The position numbers and the translations under genes are program-made. Below are positions 38,501-50,264 of a stretch of DNA of 64,000 nt, piece by piece. The stretch comes from Hybos culiciformis (taxonomy: Eukaryota > Arthropoda > Insecta > Diptera > Hybotidae). The DNA lies in NCBI GenBank assembly GCA_964007475.1, contig OZ023274.1, forward strand, positions 101,913,372 to 101,977,371. The letters are read 5' to 3'. Under the pieces are notes generated by a model that was given only the letters and a program-made list of their open reading frames with translations, made no database searches and was not told the DNA's origin. The number at the start of each line of letters is the position of its first letter. Positions within the stretch are counted from its first letter, which is position 1.

Positions 38501-41500
38501 TATAATATTGAATTACACTGATATTCATAGACCATGCCAAATGATACGTACAAATTAAATTGAGTGTATTATAAGAATGTTCGAACAAATTACAATGTAG
38601 ATCTAAAGTAAACTTCATCTTGTAATAAAATAAGATTCAATGATAACTAAAAATATAATTTTTTAAAACGAAACTATCACTACACAAACTTGAGTAATTA
38701 TCAGCAAATAGGAAATTTGATTGATAAAAATGACTACAAGAAGTCGAAACTAATATTTTCCCTGAATATTTATATAAATTTTTTTGATTTCCAAATTACA
38801 ATATACTCAGTCTCTTTCATATTATGTCATAATTTTCCTTTTTTTTTTTTTTTGCTTAATAATTTAATTCATTTTTTAACTAAATTCATTTGTTTCTAAT
38901 TTAGTTTTAATTTATTGTCTAGAAAATGGGACATTAAAAAAAAAAATTAAGCTCACATAAAAAGAATATTAAATAAAAAAAAAATATTTGTATATAAAGT
39001 TTTCAAATAAAATTATATCCTTCTAGATTCTATAGAAATAAATTTTTTTTTATTTTCTATTGCCTATTTAATTTTTGCTGAAAAAGTTAATCGTTAATTT
39101 TATTTATTATTTAAAAAAAAAAGTCAATGAATTTTATTAAGACAACATTTTAATTCATCAAAAGCACAATAGAATTAATGATTTTGAAATTTTTTTTTTT
39201 ATTTATTTATTTATGTCTGAATGAAAGACATACTTAATAATTATTTACATAAATCTTTTTTCGTATATATACAACATACATAATTATGATATTCTTTAAA
39301 ATTTATATACATAAATAAAACAAAAAAAATAGCAGCAACATAATAATAATTCTATTTTAAACCTTTTTTATGCGCATAATTATCAAAAATTAGTCCTTTT
39401 CTCTTTTATTATATATATAAATATATTATTATATACAAATTGCAAAAGTTTCTAAAGTATTTTATTTTATTTTATTTATTTATTTTTTTTTTTCGAAAAT
39501 TAACGAGGCTTAATTATTTGGTTTATTATATGATTCGAGAGAGAGAGAATAAAAAAAAAATAAAATTGACCTTTTGTATACGTACTTATAGTGAAAAGAA
39601 TATGAAGTGCTTTTATAATAAATCTCTGAAGAAATTTTTATTATTATTTCATTAATTAATTAGTCATTTAAAATTCTGATTTAAGTTAAGTGTCTTCTTA
39701 ATGTCCTTATGTCATGTTTTATAAATTTTATTATTATTTTAAATTCAATACATTGGTTTTATAGATATAGACTTTCAAGTATAAGGCGCATTTATTGAAT
39801 TTTATCTGTGTAGTTGACTAATTACTATAGGTATTTCTTTTATTTTCGAGGCTAAAAGGAATTCCAAAATTTTAAGATATCAACAAATTTGAATAAAATT
39901 GAAAGAATTAATAGAAGAAAGTAAAGGAAAGAAAAGACAGAATAATAAATGAAAGAATTAAAAGCACAATGCTTTCGAAAGTTTTGGATACACATAACAT
40001 TCAAAACCTGCTGCAGTCAAAGAAAAATTAATATTTGAGTGAAAATTATTTAATATTATCTGGGATTCCCTGAACTTAAACTTCATTAAATATCATTTGT
40101 TATATTACAATATAAAACTTATTAGCAATTCTGTTTACGAGTTCTTTAATAAACAATCATCTTAAACTACATCCAAAAAGATATGAGTTTCAAAATTTTA
40201 TTCGAATTCCAGATCTTCATTATATCTGGATAAATTTAAACAAGTTTTTTATGTTTTATTTCATGCCATCATTTTTTAGTTTATAATGTGTTTTTCTGCA
40301 TATATGTATATACCTATAAAACACATAATTTCTGAAATGGAAATAACATAAAAATCCGAAAATATAATATTATATACATAAACATATACTGATTTCATTG
40401 ACTGTAAAAAGTACAAAAGCGAATATTAAAAAGTTATTTGCATAAAATTGTTAAAAATTTATTTTAAGCAAAGTGAAATAACATTTATAATGCAAATTAA
40501 TTATTATAATTAAAGTTGGCGTTATGGTTCCAATCCCACTATTATTATCTACGATATAGTATTGAAAGTTTTTAGTTTTTAGTTTATTTAATTGATAAAA
40601 TTCATTTATGTAAATAATTTAAAAGGAAGATGAATTTAATTATTTATTTTATATGTATGTATGTATGTAGATACATTATCTTTGTATATACAAATTAAAA
40701 GAAAATTTGCATAAGCTGGAAATTCGTATTTTGAATATATTAAAAAAAAAAATTATATATATAAATGTACATATTATTCCGTTAATTTTATTTCATTTCA
40801 TATAATATTATGTTTTACTCTAAGATGTATTTTGTGTCGAATTTTAGATTGTTTTTTTTTTTGTATTTTTTTTAAGTATTTATAAAATATATAATTTATT
40901 ATCGTCCTTGCTTTAGCATAATTTGACAATTAAATCTAAATATCTATTTTATGTTGAAAAGTTTAGTCGAAAACGGAGTTTTATTAAGTCTTATGTGTAC
41001 TTAAGTCTATATTTTTTTTAAAGGAAGAAGACGACTAGAACGATAGCGATGACAGGATGGAGAAATTGGAAGACAGTGAAGGTCTGCTTTGCACGAAGTT
41101 GCGGGTGAAAAGTTTTTTAGAAAATAATTCATTTTCCGGACTTGCAGTATCTCTATTAATTTAATCTTCAATTCAAAAGTTACTTAACTTCGAAATTAGA
41201 GAATTCATTTTATAACAATTCATGTAATATCCGTTTAAGCATTAAGCATATAATAAGATTTTCCGCGAATTTATTTTAAGAAGGGTAAAGATTATCGAGG
41301 AAAAAATATACAAGAATGTATAAAAACAAGCTTTCCACGAATTCTTCCTCCTTAATAATTTATTTGTTTTGTATATTTTTTTAATGCAACTTTAACTTTT
41401 TAAAAGCTTTTAGCAATATATGAATGAATATATTAGAAAAAAAAAATTATAAAGAAAACATTAAGAAAACTTTTATTTTTCTTAAAATCCTATAAATGAG

Positions 41501-44500
41501 AAAAAAAAAATGTGATTCTTTAAAAAAAAACAAACATACATCCTTAAAAGAATCAGTCGGCAATATTTAATTTTTAAGATAAACAAAACGGAGAAAATAA
41601 AAAAAAATAAAGAAAGTTTTCCATTTTTCTAGGAAAATTAAGATTTTTTTCCTTGTACAGTGTATACATTGTATATATGTAGTAGGTATTTTTTTATTTT
41701 TTTTATTTAAACTTTACGCATATGTGTGTAACATATGCAAGTCATGTCTGAATCCCTTTTCAGTATTTATTTAAAGGATAAATCCTGTCTGTTTAGGATA
41801 AGTCTAAATATATTAAAGTTTTGTGTTATTTTTACCAAAAAAAAAAAAAAAAATAAAAAATAAAAGTAAGTAGAAAAAATAAAATAAAAATGAATATAAT
41901 AAGGAAAAGCATTTAATAATTTTATTTTCTCGGGATTTTTTATATTTTTAGGTAGAAAAATTTATTTTACTTCCATATTTTTTTTTGCATCTCCTAGCCC
42001 CGAAATGAATGAAAACTCTGTATGACGATAGAGAAAACAAAAATTTAGTTTATAAAATTAAGTTGATTTTTCTTTGAGACAAGTTTGAAATTGTGTTATT
42101 TCAATTAATCTGCAAAGCCTTTGGTAACAGAACTACAAATGAGAATAGATCTTAGATGTATTTTAATGACGATAAGTTAAGATCTTTATCAATTGAGCAT
42201 TAAACATTTGTTAAATCTTCAAACCAAAATCAATCTTAATCCAATATTTATTCATTATTAATTATTTGTAAAATCATCGTTAATTGTACTTATTTTATAG
42301 AAACATAGAAACTAGAAGCATTTATTACGAGAATTCGAAGTAAACACACACAACGCATCAGCTTAAGTTATAAGTTTTCTCAAACACTTTAAATTATATT
42401 TAATGCCAAAAGAATGTTGGTTTTATGGCTTAAGAGGAATAATTTTGTTTAAAAAAAAATATATTCTTTTTTTTTTTTTAGAAGTTTAAATTTGTTTTTA
42501 TATTGTTGATAATTTTTTAAGTTAAACTAAAAACAGAACGACAACTGCTTTATGTGTACTTTTATTTTATTTTTTTATTTAATATTTAAATGATTAAAAC
42601 ATTGGCTCTGTGTTTCTTCGTCTCTAATAATGTGTGCCTAAAGAATTGGAGGAACTACAATAAAAACGGATTTAAATATATAGATAATTTTTCAAAGCTA
42701 TTTTAATAGAACTTAGTCTGCACGGAAAGTGTAAGGACATAAAAAATTAAGCAAAAAATTCCTTTTCGAGCACAAAAGTCTAAGTTTGAAAATATTAATA
42801 ATTTTTAAACAGTGGAAGTTATATATATATGGTAGAAGGTCTTTATAAAAATCAATTTAACTTATCTTCACATTTGACTTAAAATAATCAAGTGCTATAG
42901 TTTTTTTTTTCAGAAAGCGGATCAAAAAATAATGATCTTATCTAATCAATTTTCAAAATGAAAAATATAGATATATATATCTAAACATAAATAAACATAG
43001 TATATTATAATAAGAACCATTCTCATATTGTTTTTTTTTTTTTCTTTTTCATTTATGTTATGTAAATCCAATCATCATGTTACTTATCGAAATATGTAAA
43101 AAAAAAAAGAAGTCAAATCCTTTTGGCTTTACAGGTTTATGATTACACAGAGAGTTCAATGAAAAAAGTCGAAGATCTAAAAGATAATTTTTAGTAACAT
43201 GACGATGTTAAAAAAAAACTAATATTATTGATTGAATAGAAATCAGATAAAAAATTAGACTTTTGGAAAGTTTAATAGAGCTGATGCCAGAAAAAGCAAA
43301 ACGATAAACGCAATTTAGAATGTTCCTCTGGTGGTTAAAATAAGGCAGTTATTTATCCGAATTTTGAGTTTATCGGCGAATCATCCCTTACAAACAATTA
43401 AATAAACTTTTTTTGAACTTTTCATTGAATCAAATTCTTTATTAACTAAGTTTTGTAACAATTACAATATTTTTTCTGTTTAAAGATAAATTTGATTAGT
43501 TGACGGCTGTATTTAACGTGTACTCCTTTTTGGCGCCAAACACATTATTATCCATTTTCAAAAATCTTATGCTATAGTTTTTTTTGCACAAATTAAAAGA
43601 AAATACTAAAAACTAAAGTTCATTAGTTTTTTTTTTTTCCTTTTTTTTTTTCCCTTTTAAAAATTCTTTTTTCCAAATGTGCGTTTGGGAACGTTTATTT
43701 TTCCTCTTGCTAAAAAAAAAAAATGATAATAATAATTTTCTTTGGCTATTTTTCAAGTTAATTGAAATTCATTGATTTCGACCCCAGGCAATTATGCTTT
43801 TATGAATTTTGCATCAAAGAAGAGAAAAAAAATTTTTTGAAAAAAGAAGACTGAAGTTTAGAAATTAAAAAAAAAAAGAAGAGTTTCAGCCAAGAATGAA
43901 CTTACATATAGAGTTTTTCTTTAAGGATTTCAAAAATATATACACAGTTGTTTTATTATGATTTAAGATTTTTCTTTTTGATATTTCGATAACTTTTCTT
44001 TAACTTCGAAAGTGTCAGAATGGTAGAAACGTAATTCCCATGGAATATCCTTTTTATAAATCCAACTAAGTCACTTTCAGGCTTTCCTTGTTTTTTGAAA
44101 AATCTGATGAAAAATTAAATTCGGATTAAATTTTAATTAGCCTTATTTTGGTAGCTTATTCTTATATAATCAGTTTGTTATATAACTAACGCTTAATTTG
44201 AAAATACTATAGTCACATATAAAAGTTCTTCAATTCTATTTAAAAGTTCTTCAGTTCTATTTATAATCCTTTTTATTCTTGTGTAAATAAAAATTTATAA
44301 AAGTTATTTTAATTTTTTTTTTAAACTGATAAATTTTATTAAAATATTATGTTGCTTTCAAATTATACATAATGTATGTTTTTCTCTTTTTGAAAGAGTA
44401 TTTATTCAACATGCAACATTTAGAAAAAAAAAATATGCGAAATAAACGTCAAAAATAAGCGACAGGTGTTATTTGCCTGGATTTTAAGTCATTTATTTCT

Positions 44501-44932
44501 ATTCATATACATTATATAAATTTCTAAACGTATATATCATATATCAATTTTTAGATTCACCTCTTTTATAAATTAAAACGTACAAAAGATAGTTCATCTA
44601 AACATGGATAGATAGAATACCGTAAAAATATATACCAGAAATGACTGCATATGAATTTATTTTCTAAAATACACAAAATAACATGGGAACATAATATATA
44701 AATATGTACAAAAAAAATAAAACTTAAACAAAAATCTGCAGTCAAATAGAATATTTAATTTATTTCGAAAATATGTAGAAAACATTGGGGGTTTATGCAT
44801 TTGTAAAACTTAAATAGAAAAATATTAACAGCAAAATTTTATGAATGTGGAAAACTTTTCTTCAAAATAATATACATATATCTTCTTGCATTTTCATATT
44901 AATTTTGTTATTGCTGTTTGTTTTCTTTTCAG
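35511..44932. other. Gene-free A+T-rich stretch
   Basis: Low-complexity DNA with many A/T runs, a TA run at 37421-37437, two 12-bp repeats with TTTTCGAAA at 36221-36244, TGTA repeats near 40655-40672, and two 21-bp units at 44221-44262. Short open frames here are fragmentary and biased to Phe, Lys, Ile and Asn. I see no gene. A GC-richer patch at 41021-41120 is discussed under rejected items. Confidence 0.5.
44221..44262. repeat. 21-bp tandem duplication
   Basis: Two adjacent 21-bp units beginning AAAAGTTCTTCA differ at one base. Confidence 0.85.
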
Positions 44933-45460
44933 AACTTCAGAACCTAAGACTAAACGTATTAAGTATTCAAGAGCTAAGCCTCAATAAATTAAACCCAAAA
45001 AATTAGATAAAAATTAACCTCAATTAGATAAAAATTATCCTCAATTATATAAAAATTGACCTCACAAGAAGTGAACAAATCTCTCTCGAAAGGAAATGAA
45101 CTAACTTCCAAAACTTATTTATTCCCAAAACTGAAATTACAAGCGAAAGTGCGTTTTAGGGCTTAATTGATGAAGGTTTATTCCTTATTGCTAAATAACT
45201 TAAAGTATTAAAGTTTTTGGTACATAATCTTGTACCATCGAACCATCGAACCATCAAACCATCGAACAGAAGAACAGAAATATCAAAATTGAAACGATAG
45301 ATGTGGACCTTTAATAGTTTTGAAATCCGGTGCAATCGAAAGTGAAAAAATGAAATAATATTAATTTAAACCTTTCAATTTAATGCAACGAAAAAATTTA
45401 ATTTTCATCATCATACATGGGTACATTTCTAAATTCTAATCTTGAACTTGTCACAATAAA
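44933..45460 (+). other. Possible terminal exon with 3' UTR (unsupported by family)
   Basis: A strong pyrimidine tract and CAG acceptor (44931-44932) is followed by a short frame reading TSEPKTKRIKYSRAKPQ and a stop at 44985-44987. The following sequence has fewer homopolymers than its surroundings and ends at an AATAAA (45455-45460). It contains three 21-bp units (45002-45064) and four 9-bp ACCATCGAA-type units (45233-45267). No upstream exon is recognised and a 17-codon frame is not significant alone. Confidence 0.18.
45002..45064. repeat. 21-bp minisatellite, three units
   Basis: Three consecutive 21-bp units of the form ATTAGATAAAAATT followed by a variable CCTCA tail differ by one to three bases. 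Confidence 0.85.
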
Positions 45461-46192
45461 ACATATTAAATTTTTGAAAAACAATTTTATTCATTAATTT
45501 TTAATTTTTTTTTTGTTTAGTAGAAATTTAATTATTTATGAAATTAATGCACTGGGTATGGCTGTTTTTATTATAATGTACATACATTTGTATTTAAATT
45601 TTAATAAAATAAAATTGTACACTTTAACTTTAAGTTGTTGAATTCATTATTTTTATTTAGAATAAAATAACAAAACAAAGTTGTCAAAATTCAAAAAGCT
45701 AAAATTACTCAGATTTACAAAATCAAATTACATCTGAATTCCTGCTGATATTTGGATAATTTACATGTGGTGGGTCATAATTTTCTGCCGCTCCAGCAAT
45801 TCATTTATCATGGTTTTGGTTTCAAAAATTTTTTATCCCCTAAAAATTATCCTTTTTAATAATTTTACAAATTTATATACAAAAATATTTCTCGTAAAAT
45901 TTTTGTACCCCATTCTAGCATAATTTTGAAATATAAATAGTATAATATTTGTACGTACAATACATTAATAAATTGTTATATAATTGACATTTTGATGTAA
46001 TACATATATATATTATATTATATGTTGTTTCATATGCGTAGTTAAGTAAGTTACCCAGTAAAGGTTTTAATGAAAATGAGGATTATATAAATTAAAAGAT
46101 AAACATTACTTAATAAATATAATAATTATAAGAAGATCAATCTCTGTTTTTTTTTTAGCTGAATTTTTAATGAGGTGTTTTAAGATTAACAG
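45461..46192. other. A+T-rich spacer, no gene seen
   Basis: Ordinary low-complexity sequence. I see no gene or structured repeat. Confidence 0.5.
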
Positions 46193-46522
46193 ACTCGTCC
46201 TTATGCTGTAATGAATATAACCATAAATTAAGTCGCCTTCTCAGAAATGAAACAACATATAATGAAAAGTATAGTTTCGAGTAATTTTAATTTAAAAATT
46301 TGAAAATTAAAAAAAACGTCTGAAAAAATATCAAGTAGCGTACAATTTTCATCTAAAAAACACATTTTAATCAACATTAAGGATATTGCAAAGTAGTTGT
46401 ACTTATAAAATCGAGTACGAGGAATCGAATGGTGCTATTGTCAAATAATGACGTATAAATGTCATACGTTGTTTCATTTCTGAGCAGACGAAGTATAATA
46501 AGATTTATAATGGAGGACAAGT
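46193..46522. mobile_element. MITE-like inverted-repeat element
   Basis: The block CTCAGAAATGAAACAAC at 46239-46255 recurs inverted at 46470-46485 (GTTGTTTCATTTCTGAG). Weaker inverted similarity extends outward to ACTCGTCC at 46193 and GGACAAGT at 46522, so imperfect termini of about 65 bp flank a short core. There is no coding capacity. No clear target duplication is visible, so the outer limits are tentative. Confidence 0.5.
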
Positions 46523-48582
46523 TTTTGTGCCGACTTTAAAAAAATTAAGCTTGCAAAAAGCTCAATTTTTTATTTTGTCAAAACTCTAAAAACGCTAAAA
46601 CTTATAAAGTCTACGTCTTATTTTGATTTCTTAGATTCTTTAATTATAATAAATAAAGAAGATTATTTGTCCAGAATTTCCAGAATGATTTTTAAAAGTT
46701 TAATAAGAATAAAAATATTTTCAAGAAAATTAAAGTAATTGTATATAGAAAAAAAAAATTTGCGAATATGTGTAAGCCCATTCAGTACCCGCAAATTCAT
46801 ATCTAAAAACTGTTGGATTTTTCACCTTAAAAATATATGTAATATTTATAATACTCGTATATAGTACATTTGTGTATATAAAAAATAATAAAAATTACTA
46901 CCAGCATGAAAGATTGAAGGAGGTTTTATGAGATTTGCTTGTTGATGATATATTTGGGACACTGTAATATAAAGATAATTATTATTTTACCATAAACTGT
47001 TAGAAAGATTAAAATAAATGTGGAAAATTTCATTTAGTTATAAATTCCTTCTTTCTGTTTATAAATATTTTAGTTACATCTACAGTGAATTGAAATTATT
47101 TATTTTCTCGAAGAGAACTAAGTGAATTAATGGAAATTTAATGCTCACGTCACATTGGCAAAAGTTACAAGATCTGTGAAAATTTCTAGCAGATCAATAA
47201 TGGTTGTGTTTCAGTTTTACAATAGTGTCAGTGAAGCTATTTGATGGCACTAAATTAGACTTTTTATCGCCCTTTTTTGTTTTTGTAATTTTTTGGCAAA
47301 TAATAGTTTAGATGTTTTGAGTTATTTATCCTTTTTGTCCTTCTTATTTGGAAACTTCTTTCTGAACATAATTTTTCTTGCATACTGAATTTTTGGACTC
47401 ATATAACCGCCAAGTAAGGGTAAGCTATTTTAGATGAAATAAATTTTTCTAATAACGTTGAAGAAGAATTTTGAAATTGAGATTCCGTTCATTAGTTAAT
47501 TAGATAAATAATACTGATTTTTCTTTGAAAATGTACAATTAATGAATAAAAAATATATAGAGATAGAACATAATGATTATGTAACAGATATGAGAATAAA
47601 AATGTTTAGCGTATGTGAATAATAACTCATGCTGGTAAATTTAATGAGAATTTTTTTTGGTTGCGACAAATTAGTTTTAGATAAGTAAAAAAAAAAAACA
47701 AAAAAAATTGTGAAGTAACAACCATGAACATTTTTAGCATTTTTACATTAACATTTAAAATTTTAATTTAATGTTAATTTTTTATGATATTATTTATTAT
47801 CATTCTGTATGAGGATTTATCATTTATAAAAAATTCATTTATAAGTTCATAATGTTCAACTTATGGAACTTTTTTAAAGGATGTTATTTTTACCAGATAA
47901 TATATAACACATATCCTGGAATGTTTTTAGTTCTTTAATTCTTTTAGAATAATTTTTTATTTTAAGCGCCACGCAGAGTTGCATCAAAAGGATTTTGGCA
48001 GAGAAATAAAAAAAAAAAAAAAAAAAGGAACAAATTTAAAATTAAACTTTTAATAAAAATTAATTTAAAAGTTCAAATTTGAAGAATTCTGCAAAATTTC
48101 ATTGCAAGTAAGGAAATTCAAAATCAGATAAACATAACACACACCAAGGCTGGGTTTAGCCGAAAAAAGAAGACTGATTACGATACCATTATGGAATATC
48201 TTATCGTTGTAATAGACTTTTTTAAAGAACTGCAAAATGATGATATTTTATTCTCAAATTCTAATTCGATAAAATTTGATCACATGTACATTTAATTTCA
48301 AAATTGAAAATACTATAATAATTTTTAAATACCACAGAAACAAAGTTGAATTTTCTTTTGCACATAACCTAAATGAAAATTTAATACAGTTTTCTTATTT
48401 TATCTCGAATGCGTATTTTATTATTATAATTCTCATCACACAAAAGATAGAACTTTTGCTTAACCTTAAGCGTTCTTTATAGTTTTATCTCAAAGAAAAT
48501 ATGGTGAACAAATATAGCACCATCCTCCATATAGTTTTTAACTTGAATTATATTTTATTTTTAATATAATGATTCAACTCTA
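46523..48582. other. Gene-free spacer
   Basis: A+T-rich sequence with long A runs (for example near 48008). The open frame at 48276-48482 is low-complexity. I see no gene. Confidence 0.5.
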
Positions 48583-48959
48583 GAGCCCGTTCCCAAACTG
48601 AGACTATTTTAGAAAGTGAAAAATTATTTTAATTTCTAGAATTTTTGGAACGACACGATTTCACGCCTGTTATTTTACAATTATTTTACAAATGAAGTTT
48701 TTTTGGCGTGAAAATCGTTCCGAAATGATATTTTATTTTTAAAAAATCTGCAAAGGGAAATTTTAAATTTCCCATAACAATCTCAGTTTATAAGTGCACC
48801 TCATTTTAAAAAAAAAACAAAAAATCGAAAACTGAAGCAGACGTTGCAGATGAACAGATTAACTGTCAAGCCTATTTCAATTTCTGAAAAAAAGGAATTT
48901 TCTTTAGCAGAAAAGGAATATTTCACGATTTAAAATAGTCTCAGTTTGGGAACGGGCCC
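48583..48959. mobile_element. MITE with 29-bp terminal inverted repeats and TA target duplication
   Basis: The left end GAGCCCGTTCCCAAACTGAG and the inverted right end GGGCCCGTTCCCAAACTGAG continue together for 29 bp with one mismatch. TA lies on each side (48581-48582 and 48960-48961), as in Tc1/mariner-type insertions. A second, internal inverted repeat pairs 48647-48667 with 48705-48722 (GGAACG...CACGCC with GGCGTG...CGTTCC). The 377-bp element has no open frame, so it is non-autonomous. Confidence 0.85.
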
Positions 48960-48961
48960 TA

Positions 48962-50024
48962 ATTAAGACCAAAGTAGGAATTTAGAATATTGTGCTCCTC
49001 TTTTTAGGAATTTTTAGGCAATAGCCAAATCACAGTCAACGTTTTCTTGATTTTTAAATTGTCATTCTATACCTTTATATTATATTTATATTATATAAGA
49101 ACTATTCTTTATGAAAACTTTTCGCATGTATCTTAGATTATAGTTTATTTCATGCTGAAAGCTAGAAAATCCACCGCGAAGAATATTTTATTCTATATAT
49201 TTTATTCAAATCTAATAATTTTCTTTACAACTCTATTAATTTATTTTATATTATAGTCCTTGAACATTTTCCAACTCTGAAAAGAAAATTTACATTCAAA
49301 CAATACCTGGAAGCAGTGTAATGTTAATGAAAAAGAAATAAAAAAAAAATTCGCTTGTCCAAATGATTTTGTTTTTTTTTTTATTTTAACAAGTTTTTCT
49401 TTTTACAATATTAAATTAGACAAATTTTTTCTTTTTCTAAATTAACTAATGGCAAAAAAAAAAAAAAAACACAAAATTTACTTTATATTTCAAGTTGGTT
49501 TCTGCTCTAGGAAATTTTTATAAGGACTACAAGGCTAATTAATATTTTTGTACTTGTTCGCATCAAGAACCAAAAAAAAAAAATAGAAAAAAAAGAAACC
49601 TCAATACTAATTATGTTATTTTGAAATTACAAAAGCATTTCATGCATTTAAATTGATTAATTATAAAGTAAAGATTTTTAAGTAAAAATTTTGGGTTTAA
49701 TTTTGATGTTAAAAAAAAAAAAAACATAATAATGAAAAATTAGCACATTTTCTTTTTTTTTCATATAATTTATTACTTTTTGGTCAAGGTACTCAGGTAG
49801 AAAATTTACAAAATTGACAAAATTTTTTGCAAAGAAAAATTAGAAACAAGAAAAAGAAGAAAATTTAGAAACCATTAATGATTGATGGTCATTTAATTAG
49901 AAAATACGTTTCTATTATAAGGAAAGCTTTAGTCCTTTACATTTGCGTGCTAGCATGAAGTTAACCCTAAAAAAGTACTGGCATTCGAAAGCTGACTTGA
50001 GTCGATGAGATAAAGATTCCCGTA
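48962..50024. other. Gene-free spacer
   Basis: A+T-rich, with several A or T runs above 12 bases (near 49455 and 49710). I see no gene. Confidence 0.5.
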
Positions 50025-50264
50025 CAGTTGCCCAAATGACATTTCACAATCTGACATTTGCCCACGAACAAAACTTATACTCAGCTAAAAAAAAAATATT
50101 TTTTTTTTTTTGAAAAAATTTACCTATAAAGTTGGAAATAAATTTGTTTCAATTTGGAAAAGGTGTGAAAAGGAACGGGGGACTCAAATATCGGATTGGC
50201 AAATGTCTAATTGTCAAATGTCCGTGGGCAAATTTCAGATTGTTAAATGCCATTTGGGCAACTG
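50025..50264. mobile_element. Foldback/MITE-like element with 42-bp inverted arms
   Basis: The arm 50025-50066 (starting CAGTTGCCCAAATG) is the inverted copy of 50223-50264 (ending CATTTGGGCAACTG) with three mismatches in 42 bp. The loop is 156 bp. The right arm is preceded by further copies of the CAAATGTC motif. The plus-strand open frame at 50110-50298 runs through the arm and is an artefact. No target duplication is clear. Confidence 0.75.

Noticed and set aside
41021..41120. GC-richer patch with an acceptor-like AAAG and a frame reading MTGWRNWKTVKVCFARSCG
   Set aside because: Only about 19 codons after the Met, no matching donor or neighbour exon, and no recognised family. Too weak to call an exon.
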